Assembly: GCF_004000865.1 (NCBI RefSeq)
Contig: NZ_BIMB01000009.1
Location: 62,001-126,000, forward strand
DNA from: Paenibacillus elgii NBRC 100335
Lineage (GTDB): Bacteria > Bacillota > Bacilli > Paenibacillales > NBRC-103111
Length of the DNA stretch: 64,000 nucleotides
Reading direction: 5' to 3'
The translations under genes and the position numbers were made by a program. Below the pieces are notes generated by a model, which saw only the letters and a list, made by a program, of their open reading frames with translations, searched no databases and was not told where the DNA came from. This document shows positions 51,643 to 59,957 of the stretch, in pieces (position 1 is the stretch's first letter; each line of letters starts with the position of its first letter).

Positions 51643-52821
51643 TCAATCCAAGAAAAACATCCGTTTCGCCGTTCGCTTCGTCAAGGTCCACCACCCGGCT
51701 TTTTTCACATTTACGGGCGATTCCAGCGCGAATTCGGTCAATACCTGATCGCCTTTGTATACGATGATTTTCCCGATCGAATCCCCGGCGGTAATCGGCG
51801 CTTTCAAATCCGTCCGCAGTTGGACTTCGTGGCGGATTCCGTCGGCCGCTTCCCCTTTTTTGAGCAGCAAGCTGTAAGGATGTGTCGCCGTTAACGGGAC
51901 GACCGGCACCTCGCCCTTGCCGATTCTCAATTCGCCAAGCGAATCGCCGGTCTTGTAGATCGGAAGATTCGTATATTGCGAGAACGCATAATCGAACATC
52001 CGCGTGACTTCCGCATTGCGCGTTTTCGTATCCGGTTCGCCCATGACCACGGAGATGACGCGCAGATTGTCACGCTTCGCCGTTGCCGACAGGCAAAATT
52101 TCGCTTCACTCGTATAACCGGTTTTCAAGCCGTCCGCCCCCGAATAAAAGCGCACGAGCTTATTCGTATTGACAAGCCAAAACGGCTTCGGCGATTCCTT
52201 GCGCAAATAGTCTTGGTACAAGCCGGTATACTGGGTAATCGCTTCGTGCTTAAGCAATTCTTTGGACATCAGCGCAATATCGTAAGCGGAAGAGTAATGA
52301 TTTTCGGCAGGCAGTCCGTTCGGATTGACAAAATGGGTATTTTTCATCCCCAGCTGCGCGGCACGTTCGTTCATCATTCGCACGAATGCTTGTTCCGTAC
52401 CTGCAATTTTCTCCGCCATCGCTACCGATGCGTCGTTGCCGGAGGCCATGGCGATGCCTTTCAGCATATCACGCACCGTCATTTCCTCGCCGACTTCCAG
52501 AAAAATCTGCGAGCCGCCCATGGAAGCGGCGTATTCGCTTGTCCGCACTTTCTCGTCCAGCTTAAGTTTTCCTTGGTCCAGTGCTTCCATAATAAGCAGC
52601 ATCGTCATAATTTTCGTGATGCTGGCGGGGGGAAGCCTGGCATCTTTGTTTTTGTCGTGAATGACCGTGCCGGAATCCGCGTCGATGATCACGGAAGATA
52701 CGGCATTTGGAGCCAGCTCAACCGGCTGCGCTCTTTTCGCTTCCTCCGCCATCGCGGACGGCAGCGCGACCAGCAGCAGAAGCTGGATGCAAATCGACCA
52801 CTTGATCACTTTGCTGATCAT
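51643..52821 (-). CDS. dacF: Sporulation D-alanyl-D-alanine carboxypeptidase DacF
   Basis: The protein has 392 residues. A signal peptide ending SAMA precedes a peptidase S11 domain with SITK (67-70), ASGNDAS and DGLKTGYT, then a C-terminal beta domain and an amphipathic end (KRTAKRMFF). It is adjacent to the spoIIA operon as in B. subtilis, where it is made in the forespore and tunes cortex cross-linking with DacB. ATG 52821 follows GGAGGGGAG. Confidence 0.95.
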   Translation of the reverse strand: MISKVIKWSICIQLLLLVALPSAMAEEAKRAQPVELAPNAVSSVIIDADSGTVIHDKNKDARLPPASITKIMTMLLIMEALDQGKLKLDEKVRTSEYAASMGGSQIFLEVGEEMTVRDMLKGIAMASGNDASVAMAEKIAGTEQAFVRMMNERAAQLGMKNTHFVNPNGLPAENHYSSAYDIALMSKELLKHEAITQYTGLYQDYLRKESPKPFWLVNTNKLVRFYSGADGLKTGYTSEAKFCLSATAKRDNLRVISVVMGEPDTKTRNAEVTRMFDYAFSQYTNLPIYKTGDSLGELRIGKGEVPVVPLTATHPYSLLLKKGEAADGIRHEVQLRTDLKAPITAGDSIGKIIVYKGDQVLTEFALESPVNVKKAGWWTLTKRTAKRMFFLD

Positions 52822-52907
52822 AACCCTATTCTCCCCTCCTGTCGGAGCTCGATTGTAGGTACTGGTATTCAGTGTTGACAAATCTGGCACAAAATATTCC
52901 AAAACAG

Positions 52908-52943
52908 GAAAACAAACAACCGGGAAGCAGGCCCGATCCCCGG
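52908..52943 (-). terminator. Terminator of the YhcN-like gene
   Basis: CCGGGG (minus strand) pairs with CCCGG across 52920-52943, followed by TTGTTTGTTTT. Confidence 0.5.
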
Positions 52944-52976
52944 CTGGCATTCACATTCACGCTGGAGGATGCGGCT

Positions 52977-53498
52977 CTAATGTGCGGTCGGAAACACGCG
53001 GCGTACCAAATCCGCAAACCCTTGCACGAATCCGCCGACCGGACGTCCGGCTCGCACATCCGCTATATACGTGTTGACGCGTCCGACAAAATCCGGATTG
53101 ACAGATACATAGACGCGCTGTACGTTCGCATCCGTCGCCCGGATTTTCCCGGCGATGCGATTTTCGACATCCTGCGTCAGCGTCTGGTTGGGTTTCAGCA
53201 CGGACGCCACATAAGCGGTACGGTCGGTAACAAGCACATTCGCCGAATGGACTTCCGGCACCTCGGAAACAATTTTGTGTGCTGCCGCATCGGCAATATC
53301 GATTTTTCTGGCGGTGGTTTGATACGGCTGAACCCCCTGATTCGTTCCCTGATGTGTGTAATGCGTCTGGGTCTGCTGCTGGGGTTGGGCAGCCTGCTGC
53401 TGCATACGCGCCTGCTGCCTGTTCGTGCAGCCAGCTGCCAGGACGGCGACGCAGCCAAGCACGAGCGAGGCTCGGACCCATACTTTAACGTGATTCAT
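52977..53498 (-). CDS. YhcN/YlaJ-family spore lipoprotein
   Basis: The protein has 173 residues. A signal peptide with lipobox LAAGC (Cys24) is followed by a Gln-rich stretch and the family domain (VLVTDRTAYVASVL, VYVSVNPDF). Such lipoproteins sit in the inner spore membrane and affect outgrowth. ATG 53498 follows GGGAGG; the longer frame extends into the neighbouring gene. It lies between dacF and pdp. Confidence 0.82.
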   Translation of the reverse strand: MNHVKVWVRASLVLGCVAVLAAGCTNRQQARMQQQAAQPQQQTQTHYTHQGTNQGVQPYQTTARKIDIADAAAHKIVSEVPEVHSANVLVTDRTAYVASVLKPNQTLTQDVENRIAGKIRATDANVQRVYVSVNPDFVGRVNTYIADVRAGRPVGGFVQGFADLVRRVFPTAH

Positions 53499-53570
53499 CG
53501 TTGTTGCAACCTCCCTGTGAATGATTGTCGTCTTTAGTATGCTTACTCCCATCGTTTGGCATGCACGCAA

Positions 53571-53600
53571 AGAAGCCCGGGACCAAAATCCCGGGCTTTC
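53571..53600 (-). terminator. Terminator of pdp
   Basis: AAGCCCGGGA pairs with TCCCGGGCTT (53573-53598), with TCTTTG after it on the minus strand. Confidence 0.7.
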
Positions 53601-53619
53601 AAGTATCGTGACCAGCTTA

Positions 53620-54951
53620 TTACAACTTGCGAATACCGTCCTTCGTGATAACGGCATAAATCAACTTCAACTTTTCGGCAGGCGCCGAAGCGATCTTGAA
53701 AGCGGCAGCCGTCCGCTGCATCATTTCCGCCGTTTCTGCCGAATCCTCGCGGTTGATATACAGCTCGGCAAGCGGCTCGCCTTTTTTCACCGGATCGCCG
53801 ACACGCTTGAACAGCTTGATGCCCACGGCCAGGTCGATCTTGTCTTCTTTGGTCGCGCGGCCCGCACCAAGCAGCATGGCGGTAATCCCTAGCGCTTCCG
53901 CATCGATCGCAGCTACATAGCCTTCTTCCGGCGCCGGTACGTCCACACGGTGGGCGGCTTGGGGAAGCCGGGCGGGATCTTCCGCAACATAGGCGTCGCC
54001 TCCCTGCGCGGCAATGAACTGCTTCAGCTTCGCGAGCGCCTCGCCGTTGTCAAGCAAGCGGGTGACGAGCTCCTTCGCTTCGGCTTCGCCGTCCGCTTTG
54101 CCTCCAAGGCGCACCATGTGCGCCGCCAGTTCGAGACAAATCTCCGTCAGCTCGGCCGGCCCCCGGCCGCTGAGCGTATCGATCGCCTCCAGCACCTCAA
54201 GCGAGTTGCCGATCGAAGGACCGAGCGGCTCATCCATGTTCGTAATCACCGCAACCGTCTCCCGGCCGACCTCCGTTCCGATATCGACCATCGCTTGAGC
54301 CAGCTTGATGGAATCGTCCAACGATTTCATAAACGCGCCGCGTCCGGTTTTGACATCGAGGACGATGGCGTCCGCGCCGGAAGCGATTTTTTTGCTCATG
54401 ATCGAGCTGGCAATCAAAGGAATCGATTCCACCGTCGCCGTCACGTCGCGCAAGCCGTACAGCTTCTTGTCCGCCGGCGTCAGGTTGCCAGTTTGGCCGA
54501 CTACCGCAAGCCCGATCTCCCGCACCTGCGCCAAAAATTGCTCCGTTGTCCGCTCGACGGCAAAACCCGGAATCGCTTCCAGCTTATCGATCGTCCCGCC
54601 TGTATGGCCAAGGCCCCGGCCGGACATTTTCGCCACAGGGATACCGGCCGCCGCCACCAACGGCCCTACGATGAGCGTCGTCGTATCCCCGACACCGCCT
54701 GTGCTGTGCTTATCGACCTTGATGCCGTGAATGGAGCTTAGATCGACCTGATCCCCCGAACGCGCCATCGCCAGCGTTAGATCCGCCGTTTCCCGCGCGG
54801 ACATGCCGTTAAAATAGACCGCCATCGCCCAAGCGGACATCTGGTAATCCGGAATTTCCCCTTTCGTGTAGCCTTCAACCAAAAAAGCGATTTCTTCAGA
54901 GGACAGCTCCTTGCCGTCCCGTTTGCTATGTATGATATCAACCGTTCTCAT
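53620..54951 (-). CDS. pdp: Pyrimidine-nucleoside phosphorylase
   Basis: The protein has 443 residues. [17 protein letters not shown] starts the helical domain; [21 protein letters not shown] is the phosphate/nucleoside signature, and [18 protein letters not shown] follows. It cleaves uridine, thymidine and deoxyuridine. With the two purine nucleoside phosphorylases and phosphopentomutase to the right it forms a nucleoside salvage set. ATG 54951 has GGGGAG upstream. Confidence 0.95.
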   Translation of the reverse strand: MRTVDIIHSKRDGKELSSEEIAFLVEGYTKGEIPDYQMSAWAMAVYFNGMSARETADLTLAMARSGDQVDLSSIHGIKVDKHSTGGVGDTTTLIVGPLVAAAGIPVAKMSGRGLGHTGGTIDKLEAIPGFAVERTTEQFLAQVREIGLAVVGQTGNLTPADKKLYGLRDVTATVESIPLIASSIMSKKIASGADAIVLDVKTGRGAFMKSLDDSIKLAQAMVDIGTEVGRETVAVITNMDEPLGPSIGNSLEVLEAIDTLSGRGPAELTEICLELAAHMVRLGGKADGEAEAKELVTRLLDNGEALAKLKQFIAAQGGDAYVAEDPARLPQAAHRVDVPAPEEGYVAAIDAEALGITAMLLGAGRATKEDKIDLAVGIKLFKRVGDPVKKGEPLAELYINREDSAETAEMMQRTAAAFKIASAPAEKLKLIYAVITKDGIRKL

Positions 54952-55011
54952 CCAGGCCAACTCCCCTGTCACGTAGTCTCCCCCGTATTATATTCCCTTC
55001 GCGGCAAAAAG

Positions 55012-55046
55012 AAAAGAAAGCCCCGGGAGACGCTCCCGAGACTTCC
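55012..55046 (-). terminator. Terminator of the cupredoxin gene
   Basis: AAGTCTCGGGAG pairs with CTCCCGGGGCTT (55018-55045), and TTCTTTTC follows on the minus strand. Confidence 0.75.
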
Positions 55047-55076
55047 TTGGCACATGTAAAACGGGATATTGCTTTT

Positions 55077-55454
55077 TTAGGATACGACGATCTTCGTTTT
55101 CATATCCGCATGACCCGGACCGCAAGGCAGCACGCAGTGCACTTCATACGTACCCGGTTTGTCGAACGTAACATCCATCGACTTGGTGTTGTTGTCCAGC
55201 TTCACATTGGTGCCAACGATTTCAAGCGCATGAAGCCCTTCCTTGTTCATCAGGGAAACGGTCATTTTCTCACCGGCTTTCGCCGTGTATTCCGGCTTAT
55301 CGAACTGATAGTTCGTCGCTACGAACTTGATCGAAGGACCCGCCGTTTCCTCTTTCGCCATTTCTGCCTGACGTGCAGAGATGTTCTGGAATAAAACGCC
55401 CGCACCGAGGAGACAGGCGATGATGAACAATGAAAACATAGCCCACTTTTGCAT
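55077..55454 (-). CDS. Membrane-anchored cupredoxin with CuA-like motif
   Basis: The protein has 125 residues. An N-terminal anchor (WAMFSLFIIACLLGAGVLF) precedes a cupredoxin domain. GLHALEI supplies a His, and HCVLPCGPGHADM fits the CxxxCGxxHxxM pattern of the CuA centre of cytochrome oxidase subunit II. It may be an electron carrier or copper carrier on the outer membrane face. No oxidase genes are linked. AAGGGGGG precedes ATG 55454. Confidence 0.8.
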   Translation of the reverse strand: MQKWAMFSLFIIACLLGAGVLFQNISARQAEMAKEETAGPSIKFVATNYQFDKPEYTAKAGEKMTVSLMNKEGLHALEIVGTNVKLDNNTKSMDVTFDKPGTYEVHCVLPCGPGHADMKTKIVVS

Positions 55455-55648
55455 AGATAATCCCCCCCTTACTGTTCGGCCGTAAAGACGTATAGTCTTA
55501 TTGTACAAAATACGAGCGACTTTACACATGCCCTTTCATGCCATTCCCGTGAAAAATTTGTGAACAAATTTTGATCGTCATTTCCACGGCACTCACTCTT
55601 AGCATGAGATAACGTTTCAGCCAAAATACGCGAATTTCCTCCATCAGC

Positions 55649-55674
55649 AAAAAAACTCCGCCATAGCGGCAGAG
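55649..55674 (-). terminator. Terminator of the YvyF-like gene
   Basis: CTCTGCCGC and GCGGCGGAG-type arms (55656-55674) with T7 following on the minus strand. Confidence 0.75.
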
Positions 55675-55691
55675 CATTTACAAAATTGGAT

Positions 55692-56096
55692 TTAACGGCT
55701 GAGTCGGTCGCGAATTTGGAAGCCGATGCCCCGCTCTTTCCGCTTCGTTTCCTGCTGGTTCATCTTTTGGATATCGTTCACGATTCGAATCCGGCATGAG
55801 CTGCATAAGTGATGCTGTCTGATCGGCGAGCCGCAGCTGTTGCACGGGTAAGTTAATCCGGGATAATAAGCGACCGGCAGCCGGTTCGATACGATGAATT
55901 CGGCAATTCGCTTAGCGGAGACTCCCGTTCCCTTGCTCAGTTCTTCGGTACTTGCCTTCCGATTGCCGCGCAAATAAGCTTCGCAGCGGTCGAAATCGCC
56001 GTGAACCTGGTCGATACAATCCTGACATAGATTGCGCAAGTTTTTTTGAAATACCTTTCCGCAGTTCGGGCAGTTGGCTACTTTAAGCATCGTCAT
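55692..56096 (-). CDS. yvyF: YvyF-like flagellar-region zinc-ribbon protein
   Basis: The protein has 134 residues. Paired CxxC units at the N-terminus (CPNCGKVF, CQDC) and near residue 85 (CNSCGSPI, CSSC) flank a helix-turn-helix-like segment (SKGTGVSAKRIAEFI). This matches the TIGR03826/YvyF family found beside flgM in flagellar regions. Here no flagellar gene adjoins. ATG 56096 is chosen for distance to GAGGGG. Confidence 0.75.
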   Translation of the reverse strand: MTMLKVANCPNCGKVFQKNLRNLCQDCIDQVHGDFDRCEAYLRGNRKASTEELSKGTGVSAKRIAEFIVSNRLPVAYYPGLTYPCNSCGSPIRQHHLCSSCRIRIVNDIQKMNQQETKRKERGIGFQIRDRLSR

Positions 56097-56329
56097 GGCG
56101 GGCACGCCCCTCTTTTTCCTGCTTCCGTTTTGTTAGATATGGTTCTAACGAATTACCGAAAGTAGTTCCATATGCCCAATTGTAGCACAATAGCTATTGC
56201 CCGAATAGAGGGACGCCCCAACTTTTTTGGATCTGCCCCTAAAGTCATATGTCTGAATAACCCCATCGCGACTTGTCATACTATAAAGGACACATTCATC
56301 CGAGAAGCAAGGAACAGGAGGTGCCGCAC

Positions 56330-56410
56330 ATGTCCGACAAGCAGCAAGGCCACGGGAATCAGAACACAACGACCCGTACCAGCGACAAAGGCGCGAAGAA
56401 ATCGAAATAA
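56330..56410 (+). CDS. 26-residue peptide gene, unknown
   Basis: The frame encodes MSDKQQGHGNQNTTTRTSDK and six more residues (basic end KKSK). AGGAGGTG lies eight bases before the ATG and a strong terminator follows 14 bases after the stop, so a translated transcript is likely. Composition (Gln, Asn, Gly, Lys, no hydrophobic stretch) recalls small spore proteins, but I cannot assign a family. Confidence 0.5.
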   Translation: MSDKQQGHGNQNTTTRTSDKGAKKSK

Positions 56411-56421
56411 CGAGCCGCGAC

Positions 56422-56464
56422 AAAAAAAGTACTCCCGCTTCCAAGGAAGGTGGAGTACTTTTTG
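56422..56464. terminator. Terminator between the 26-residue gene and csaA
   Basis: AAAGTACTCC (56427-56436) pairs with GGAGTACTTT (56452-56461), with A and T runs on either side; works in both directions. Confidence 0.85.
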
Positions 56465-56469
56465 CATAA

Positions 56470-56802
56470 CTATGCGATCGGCGTCCCGTTCGGAGCCGTC
56501 TGATCCGGTACGAGCAAAATGACATCCCCCTGCTCCGGCACCCCGCCGAGCACCAGCACCTCGGATACATAACCGGCAATACGTCTGGGCGGAAAATTAA
56601 CAACCGCAACAACCTGTCTGCCGATAAGTTCTTCCGGCACATACCGCTTCGTAATCTGGGCGCTGGAGCGCTTGATTCCGAGCTCTCCGAAATCGATCTG
56701 CAGCTTGATGGCCGGAACCCGCGCTTCCGGAAAAGGCTCGGCGGCCATCACCGTTCCGATCCGCAGGTCCAGCTTATGAAAATCGTCGATCGTTGCTTCC
56801 AT
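56470..56802 (-). CDS. csaA: tRNA-binding domain protein / export chaperone CsaA
   Basis: The protein has 110 residues and an OB-fold tRNA-binding domain: FHKLDLRIGTVMAAEPFPEARVP, SSAQIT and VVAVVNFPPRRIAGYVSEVLVLG are typical of CsaA. In B. subtilis CsaA binds SecA and exported proteins. The length and ends fit the family. It is a single-gene unit. Confidence 0.92.
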   Translation of the reverse strand: MEATIDDFHKLDLRIGTVMAAEPFPEARVPAIKLQIDFGELGIKRSSAQITKRYVPEELIGRQVVAVVNFPPRRIAGYVSEVLVLGGVPEQGDVILLVPDQTAPNGTPIA

Positions 56803-56905
56803 TCCGTTTCCTCCCGAAGCGATTCGTTAAAAACATGATACCGCAGCACAGAGGGACAAAGCAACAAACCGCTTCGTTATAACAATATTTTACCATCTGA
56901 GTTCA

Positions 56906-57592
56906 TCATACAGTCGCCTTGCGAAGCATGGCATACGACGCAAGCGCATAGACGACGATTAGTGCAAACAACCAGCCTGCCCATTCGGATATGGTTATCC
57001 CCGCTATCCATTGAAACAAAACGCCCCACCATTGGTAATAGTTTAAAGAAATAACGAGGACAGTGACAACCGCTGTGATAACACCCGAAAACGCGATCAT
57101 ACCGAACCAGCCATATCGCCGCTGGACGCTCGAAATAGCAAATCCAAGAAAGAACAGATGCAGCAGCAGCACGAAGTTTCTCGTCACTTGTCCAATCGCC
57201 GTACCGTCGCCCCAATAGGGCATACGGAAGAAGTGGAGCCCCACTCCCCAGCCGCCGCTCCAGCCTTCAAGCAGGGAGAAAAGCAGTATCAGGATGGATG
57301 TACTCAAGCTGATCAGAGCGAAGTTCATAGCCGTTCCGGCAAAATAATCTGTTCTCCGGACACCCATGCCAAGTGCAAAGACGAACGTTTGTGGCAGAGC
57401 GACCATCCCGATAACAAGCATATATACGTAAAGGGAAGTAATGCCGCCGGTATACATTCCGTCTTTCCCGCCAATCGAAAACCGGATGGTAAGATGTAAG
57501 ATGAGATTGAGTAAGAGAATGATCCAAGGCATGTATATCCAGGAGAGCTTATCTCTCAAATGCATTTTTGTTACGCTCGCAACGCGGTTCAT
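56906..57592 (-). CDS. ABC transporter permease-like membrane protein
   Basis: The protein has 228 residues with about six spans (near 18-36, 51-73, 86-108, 135-152, 162-184 and 193-221). It overlaps the ATP-binding gene by four bases (ATGA), so it is the membrane partner in a YtrABC-like unit. No substrate can be inferred. Confidence 0.7.
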   Translation of the reverse strand: MNRVASVTKMHLRDKLSWIYMPWIILLLNLILHLTIRFSIGGKDGMYTGGITSLYVYMLVIGMVALPQTFVFALGMGVRRTDYFAGTAMNFALISLSTSILILLFSLLEGWSGGWGVGLHFFRMPYWGDGTAIGQVTRNFVLLLHLFFLGFAISSVQRRYGWFGMIAFSGVITAVVTVLVISLNYYQWWGVLFQWIAGITISEWAGWLFALIVVYALASYAMLRKATV

Positions 57593-58485
57593 AGAGCACT
57601 TCCCGCCTTTCTATCCGATGTATGCTTCGTTAAATGGACGACTAACTGCTGTAAGGAAACGGGGGAGAATTCGAGCCCAAGCGCTTCCCCTTCCTTCCGC
57701 TCTTTCTCGCTCAGCTCATCCATTACCGTCGCCGAAATCAGTCCGCCGAACGCTTCCTGATGGATGATTTCCCGGGCTCGAATGAATTTTTCCACGGTAC
57801 GGGCCGTTCCTATGACGGTAAACGCCCGCCCTCGAAGCGCCTCCGTATCCTCATTCAAAATCAGCTTGCCGCCATCGATCATAATCACATGCTCCAGAAG
57901 TCGGCTGACTTCATCGATCAAGTGCGTCGACAAAATGACGGTTCTCGGATGAGCCGAGTAATCCTCAAGCAGCTTTTCGTAGAATAACCCTCTCGCTACC
58001 GCATCGAGGCCCAAATACGGCTCGTCGAATATCGTAAGCGGCGCTCGGCTGGCAAGACCGACAACGATTCCTGCGGCGGACAGCATACCTCGGGACAGCT
58101 TCTTCATTTTCCTTTTCAGCGGAAGCCCGAACGTCTCGATCAGCTCATAGGCGAACCCCCGGTCCCACTGCGGAAACAACGATTCCGCCACCTCCAGCAC
58201 ATCGATGACCTGGAAGTTGTCCGGGTACTTTTGACTTTCTTTAATAAAGCACATTTTGCTTAGTACGCTATTGTTCTCGTACGGTTTTTCACCGAACACT
58301 TCAATTTCTCCACTGGTAGGAAAAATTTGAGCGGTGATCATATGCATGACCGTCGTCTTGCCTGCTCCGTTTCTCCCAAGAAGCCCGTAAATTTTGTTCG
58401 GCTCTATGGAAAAGTTGATGCCATCCACCGCCTTCACATTGCCGTACGACTTCGTCAACCGAGTCACTTCGACGATCGGATTCAT
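57589..58485 (-). CDS. ABC transporter ATP-binding protein
   Basis: The protein has 298 residues. Walker A GRNGAGKTT (near 37), a diverged signature LSRGMLSAAGI, Walker B LTIFDEPYLGLD and switch histidine LSTHLID are present. The C-terminal extension of about 90 residues is typical of YtrB-type proteins. Its start overlaps the GntR regulator stop by four bases, with GGAGG just upstream. Confidence 0.9.
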   Translation of the reverse strand: MNPIVEVTRLTKSYGNVKAVDGINFSIEPNKIYGLLGRNGAGKTTVMHMITAQIFPTSGEIEVFGEKPYENNSVLSKMCFIKESQKYPDNFQVIDVLEVAESLFPQWDRGFAYELIETFGLPLKRKMKKLSRGMLSAAGIVVGLASRAPLTIFDEPYLGLDAVARGLFYEKLLEDYSAHPRTVILSTHLIDEVSRLLEHVIMIDGGKLILNEDTEALRGRAFTVIGTARTVEKFIRAREIIHQEAFGGLISATVMDELSEKERKEGEALGLEFSPVSLQQLVVHLTKHTSDRKAGSAL

Positions 58486-58850
58486 TTGCCTCCATCCCCT
58501 CTCCGGATCATATCCATCAGCTGCTCCGATGTAATGCCGAGCTTCTCGGCTTCCCGGATCATCGTCACCACATATTGCTCAAAAAACTGCTCTCTTCGCT
58601 TCTCCATCAATTGAGCGCGCGCGCCGGTCGCTACAAACATGCCTATCCCCCGCTTCTTGTACAATATCCCTTGGTCCACCAACAGATTGACTCCCTTGGC
58701 CGCCGTCGCCGGGTTGATCTGATAAAATGCCGCGAATTGATTCGTCGAAGGAACCTGCGATTCTTCGGGCATGCCGCCTTCGATGATGTCATTTTCAATC
58801 CGTTCGGCGATCTGAACAAAAATCGGACGGCTGTCGTCTATTAAGGTCAT
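58482..58850 (-). CDS. GntR-family (YtrA type) regulator
   Basis: The protein has 122 residues: a winged helix (RPIFVQIAERIENDIIEGG, VPSTNQFAAFYQINPATAAKG) plus a short helical dimerisation tail, as in YtrA. It probably represses its own operon with the two ABC genes. The promoter upstream is excellent and overlaps repeated GTTAC boxes. Confidence 0.88.
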   Translation of the reverse strand: MTLIDDSRPIFVQIAERIENDIIEGGMPEESQVPSTNQFAAFYQINPATAAKGVNLLVDQGILYKKRGIGMFVATGARAQLMEKRREQFFEQYVVTMIREAEKLGITSEQLMDMIRRGDGGK

Positions 58851-58888
58851 TTGTTCACCACCAAACTGGTTAATTACTCATGTAACTA

Positions 58889-58917
58889 ACTATATATCCA
58901 AGTAACTCCTTTGTCAA
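58889..58917 (-). promoter_or_regulatory. Promoter and possible operator of the GntR/ABC operon
   Basis: On the minus strand TTGACA (58912-58917), 17 bases, TATAGT (58889-58894). AGTTAC occurs in the spacer and again just past the -10, where GTTAC-ATGA-GTAAT forms a near palindrome (about 58873-58886), a likely YtrA-type operator. Confidence 0.7.
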
Positions 58918-58935
58918 TCGTCTTTGAGCAAAAAA

Positions 58936-58981
58936 TGAAAAAATCCCCGAAAGCCTAGAAGTGAAGGCTCTCAGGGATTTA
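58936..58981 (-). terminator. Terminator of the glutathione peroxidase gene
   Basis: AAATCCC...AAGCCT pairs with AGGCT...AGGGATTT (58942-58981) with T residues after it on the minus strand. Confidence 0.75.
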
Positions 58982-58993
58982 TTCATCGTACCG

Positions 58994-59539
58994 TTATAGT
59001 AATGCTTCGACTGCCGGTTCGAGATCGAGCGGGTCAACTGTAGATTCAAAGCGCTTAACGACCTCGCCTTCGCGGTTGACGAGAAACTTGGTGAAGTTCC
59101 ATTTAATGTCGTCGCCGGGCAGCAGCTCAGGCTGCTTCTCCTGCAGAAAAGCATTCAGCGTTTTCCCGGCCGACTGATTGAGATCGAATCCCTCGAAAGG
59201 GGCTTGCTCCGTCACATATGCAAACAGCGGATGCTTCTCCGAGCCGCGGACGTCCACTTTCTCAAACAATGGAAACGAGACCCCGTAGTTCAACTGGCAG
59301 AAGGTATGGACGTCTTCACTGCTCCCCGGCTCCTGCTCTCCGAATTGATTGCAAGGGAAGCCTAGAATGACCAGCCCTTGGTCACGGTATTTTTCGTACA
59401 GCTTTTGCAGATCGGCATACTGCGAGGTGAAGCCGCATTTGCTGGCCGTATTGACGATCAGCACCACCTTGCCCTCATATTGCTCCAGACTGACTTCCTG
59501 GCCTCGAATATTGTTCGCTTGGAATGAATAGATAGACAT
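58994..59539 (-). CDS. Glutathione peroxidase-family thiol peroxidase
   Basis: The protein has 181 residues. NTASKCGFT carries the peroxidatic Cys35 in place of selenocysteine; GFPCNQFGEQEPG and WNFTKFLVNREG supply the Gln, Trp and Asn of the active site. It most likely uses thioredoxin. ATG 59539 has GGAGG upstream. Two OhrR-like palindromes lie 60-90 bases before the start, pointing to peroxide-responsive control. Confidence 0.93.
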   Translation of the reverse strand: MSIYSFQANNIRGQEVSLEQYEGKVVLIVNTASKCGFTSQYADLQKLYEKYRDQGLVILGFPCNQFGEQEPGSSEDVHTFCQLNYGVSFPLFEKVDVRGSEKHPLFAYVTEQAPFEGFDLNQSAGKTLNAFLQEKQPELLPGDDIKWNFTKFLVNREGEVVKRFESTVDPLDLEPAVEALL

Positions 59540-59597
59540 AATAACTCCTCCATTATTGTTTGATTTGGTTTTCATGCGAATTGAAGAATCTAAATTT

Positions 59598-59627
59598 AAA
59601 TTGTACACAATTTAATTGTTTACAATT
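59598..59627. promoter_or_regulatory. Tandem AATTGT-N2-ACAATT palindromes (OhrR-like operator)
   Basis: AAATTGTACACAATTT (59598-59613) and AATTGTTTACAATT (59614-59627) are back-to-back palindromes with centres 15 bases apart, resembling the OhrR/MarR operator of B. subtilis. They lie upstream of the glutathione peroxidase gene. The gap 59540-59957 otherwise holds a terminator and the phosphorylase remnant. Confidence 0.6.
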
Positions 59628-59678
59628 TATCATATTACGCCAGCTTCTGTCAAGCCTTTCATGTTCCTTTTTTAAGCT

Positions 59679-59720
59679 AAAAAACCGCTTCCCCCCCGTG
59701 AAAATCGAAGAAAAGCGGTT
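59679..59720 (-). terminator. Terminator after the phosphorylase remnant
   Basis: AAAACCGCTT (59681-59690) pairs with AAGCGGTT (59713-59720) and a T run follows on the minus strand. It presumably ended the original phosphorylase gene. Confidence 0.7.
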
Positions 59721-59742
59721 CTTTAGTTCGTTTAATCAGGAG

Positions 59743-59889
59743 TTAAGCCTGCGCTTCTTTCACAAAACGGCGTACCAGCTCGATGAAAATCGGTTTTGTA
59801 CGGTTCGCTACCGCCACTACCTGCTCATGCGTAAGCGGCTCCAGCTCTTCGCCTATCGTCGCCATGTCGGTGATGCAGGAGATGCCGAG
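59743..59889 (-). pseudogene. 3'-end remnant of a purine nucleoside phosphorylase gene
   Basis: The minus strand reads in frame GISCITDMATIGEELEPLTH and so on to RRFVKEAQA-stop, about 46 codons of a phosphorylase C-terminus without the rest. Positions 59762-59889 match 61452-61576 in the intact gene with three mismatches and one 3-base insertion (an extra Thr). The last codons differ from the intact gene (VKEAQA against VREV). It has its own terminator, so it looks like the displaced original 3' end. Confidence 0.85.
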
Positions 59890-59957
59890 GAGAATCAAGG
59901 GTTTTATGAGTTAGTTCCGAAATTTAGTTAACGACTACCGATATAGTCTCCTTTAAT

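Noticed and set aside
53296-53458. Gln-rich segment of the YhcN-like lipoprotein as a repeat array
   Set aside because: It is a low-complexity linker (MQQQAAQPQQQTQT) within a normal lipoprotein and has no regular unit.
59560-59931. Plus-strand frame of 123 codons near 59.7 kb
   Set aside because: The same translation recurs at 61.4-61.7 kb only because both are antisense to the duplicated phosphorylase 3' end.
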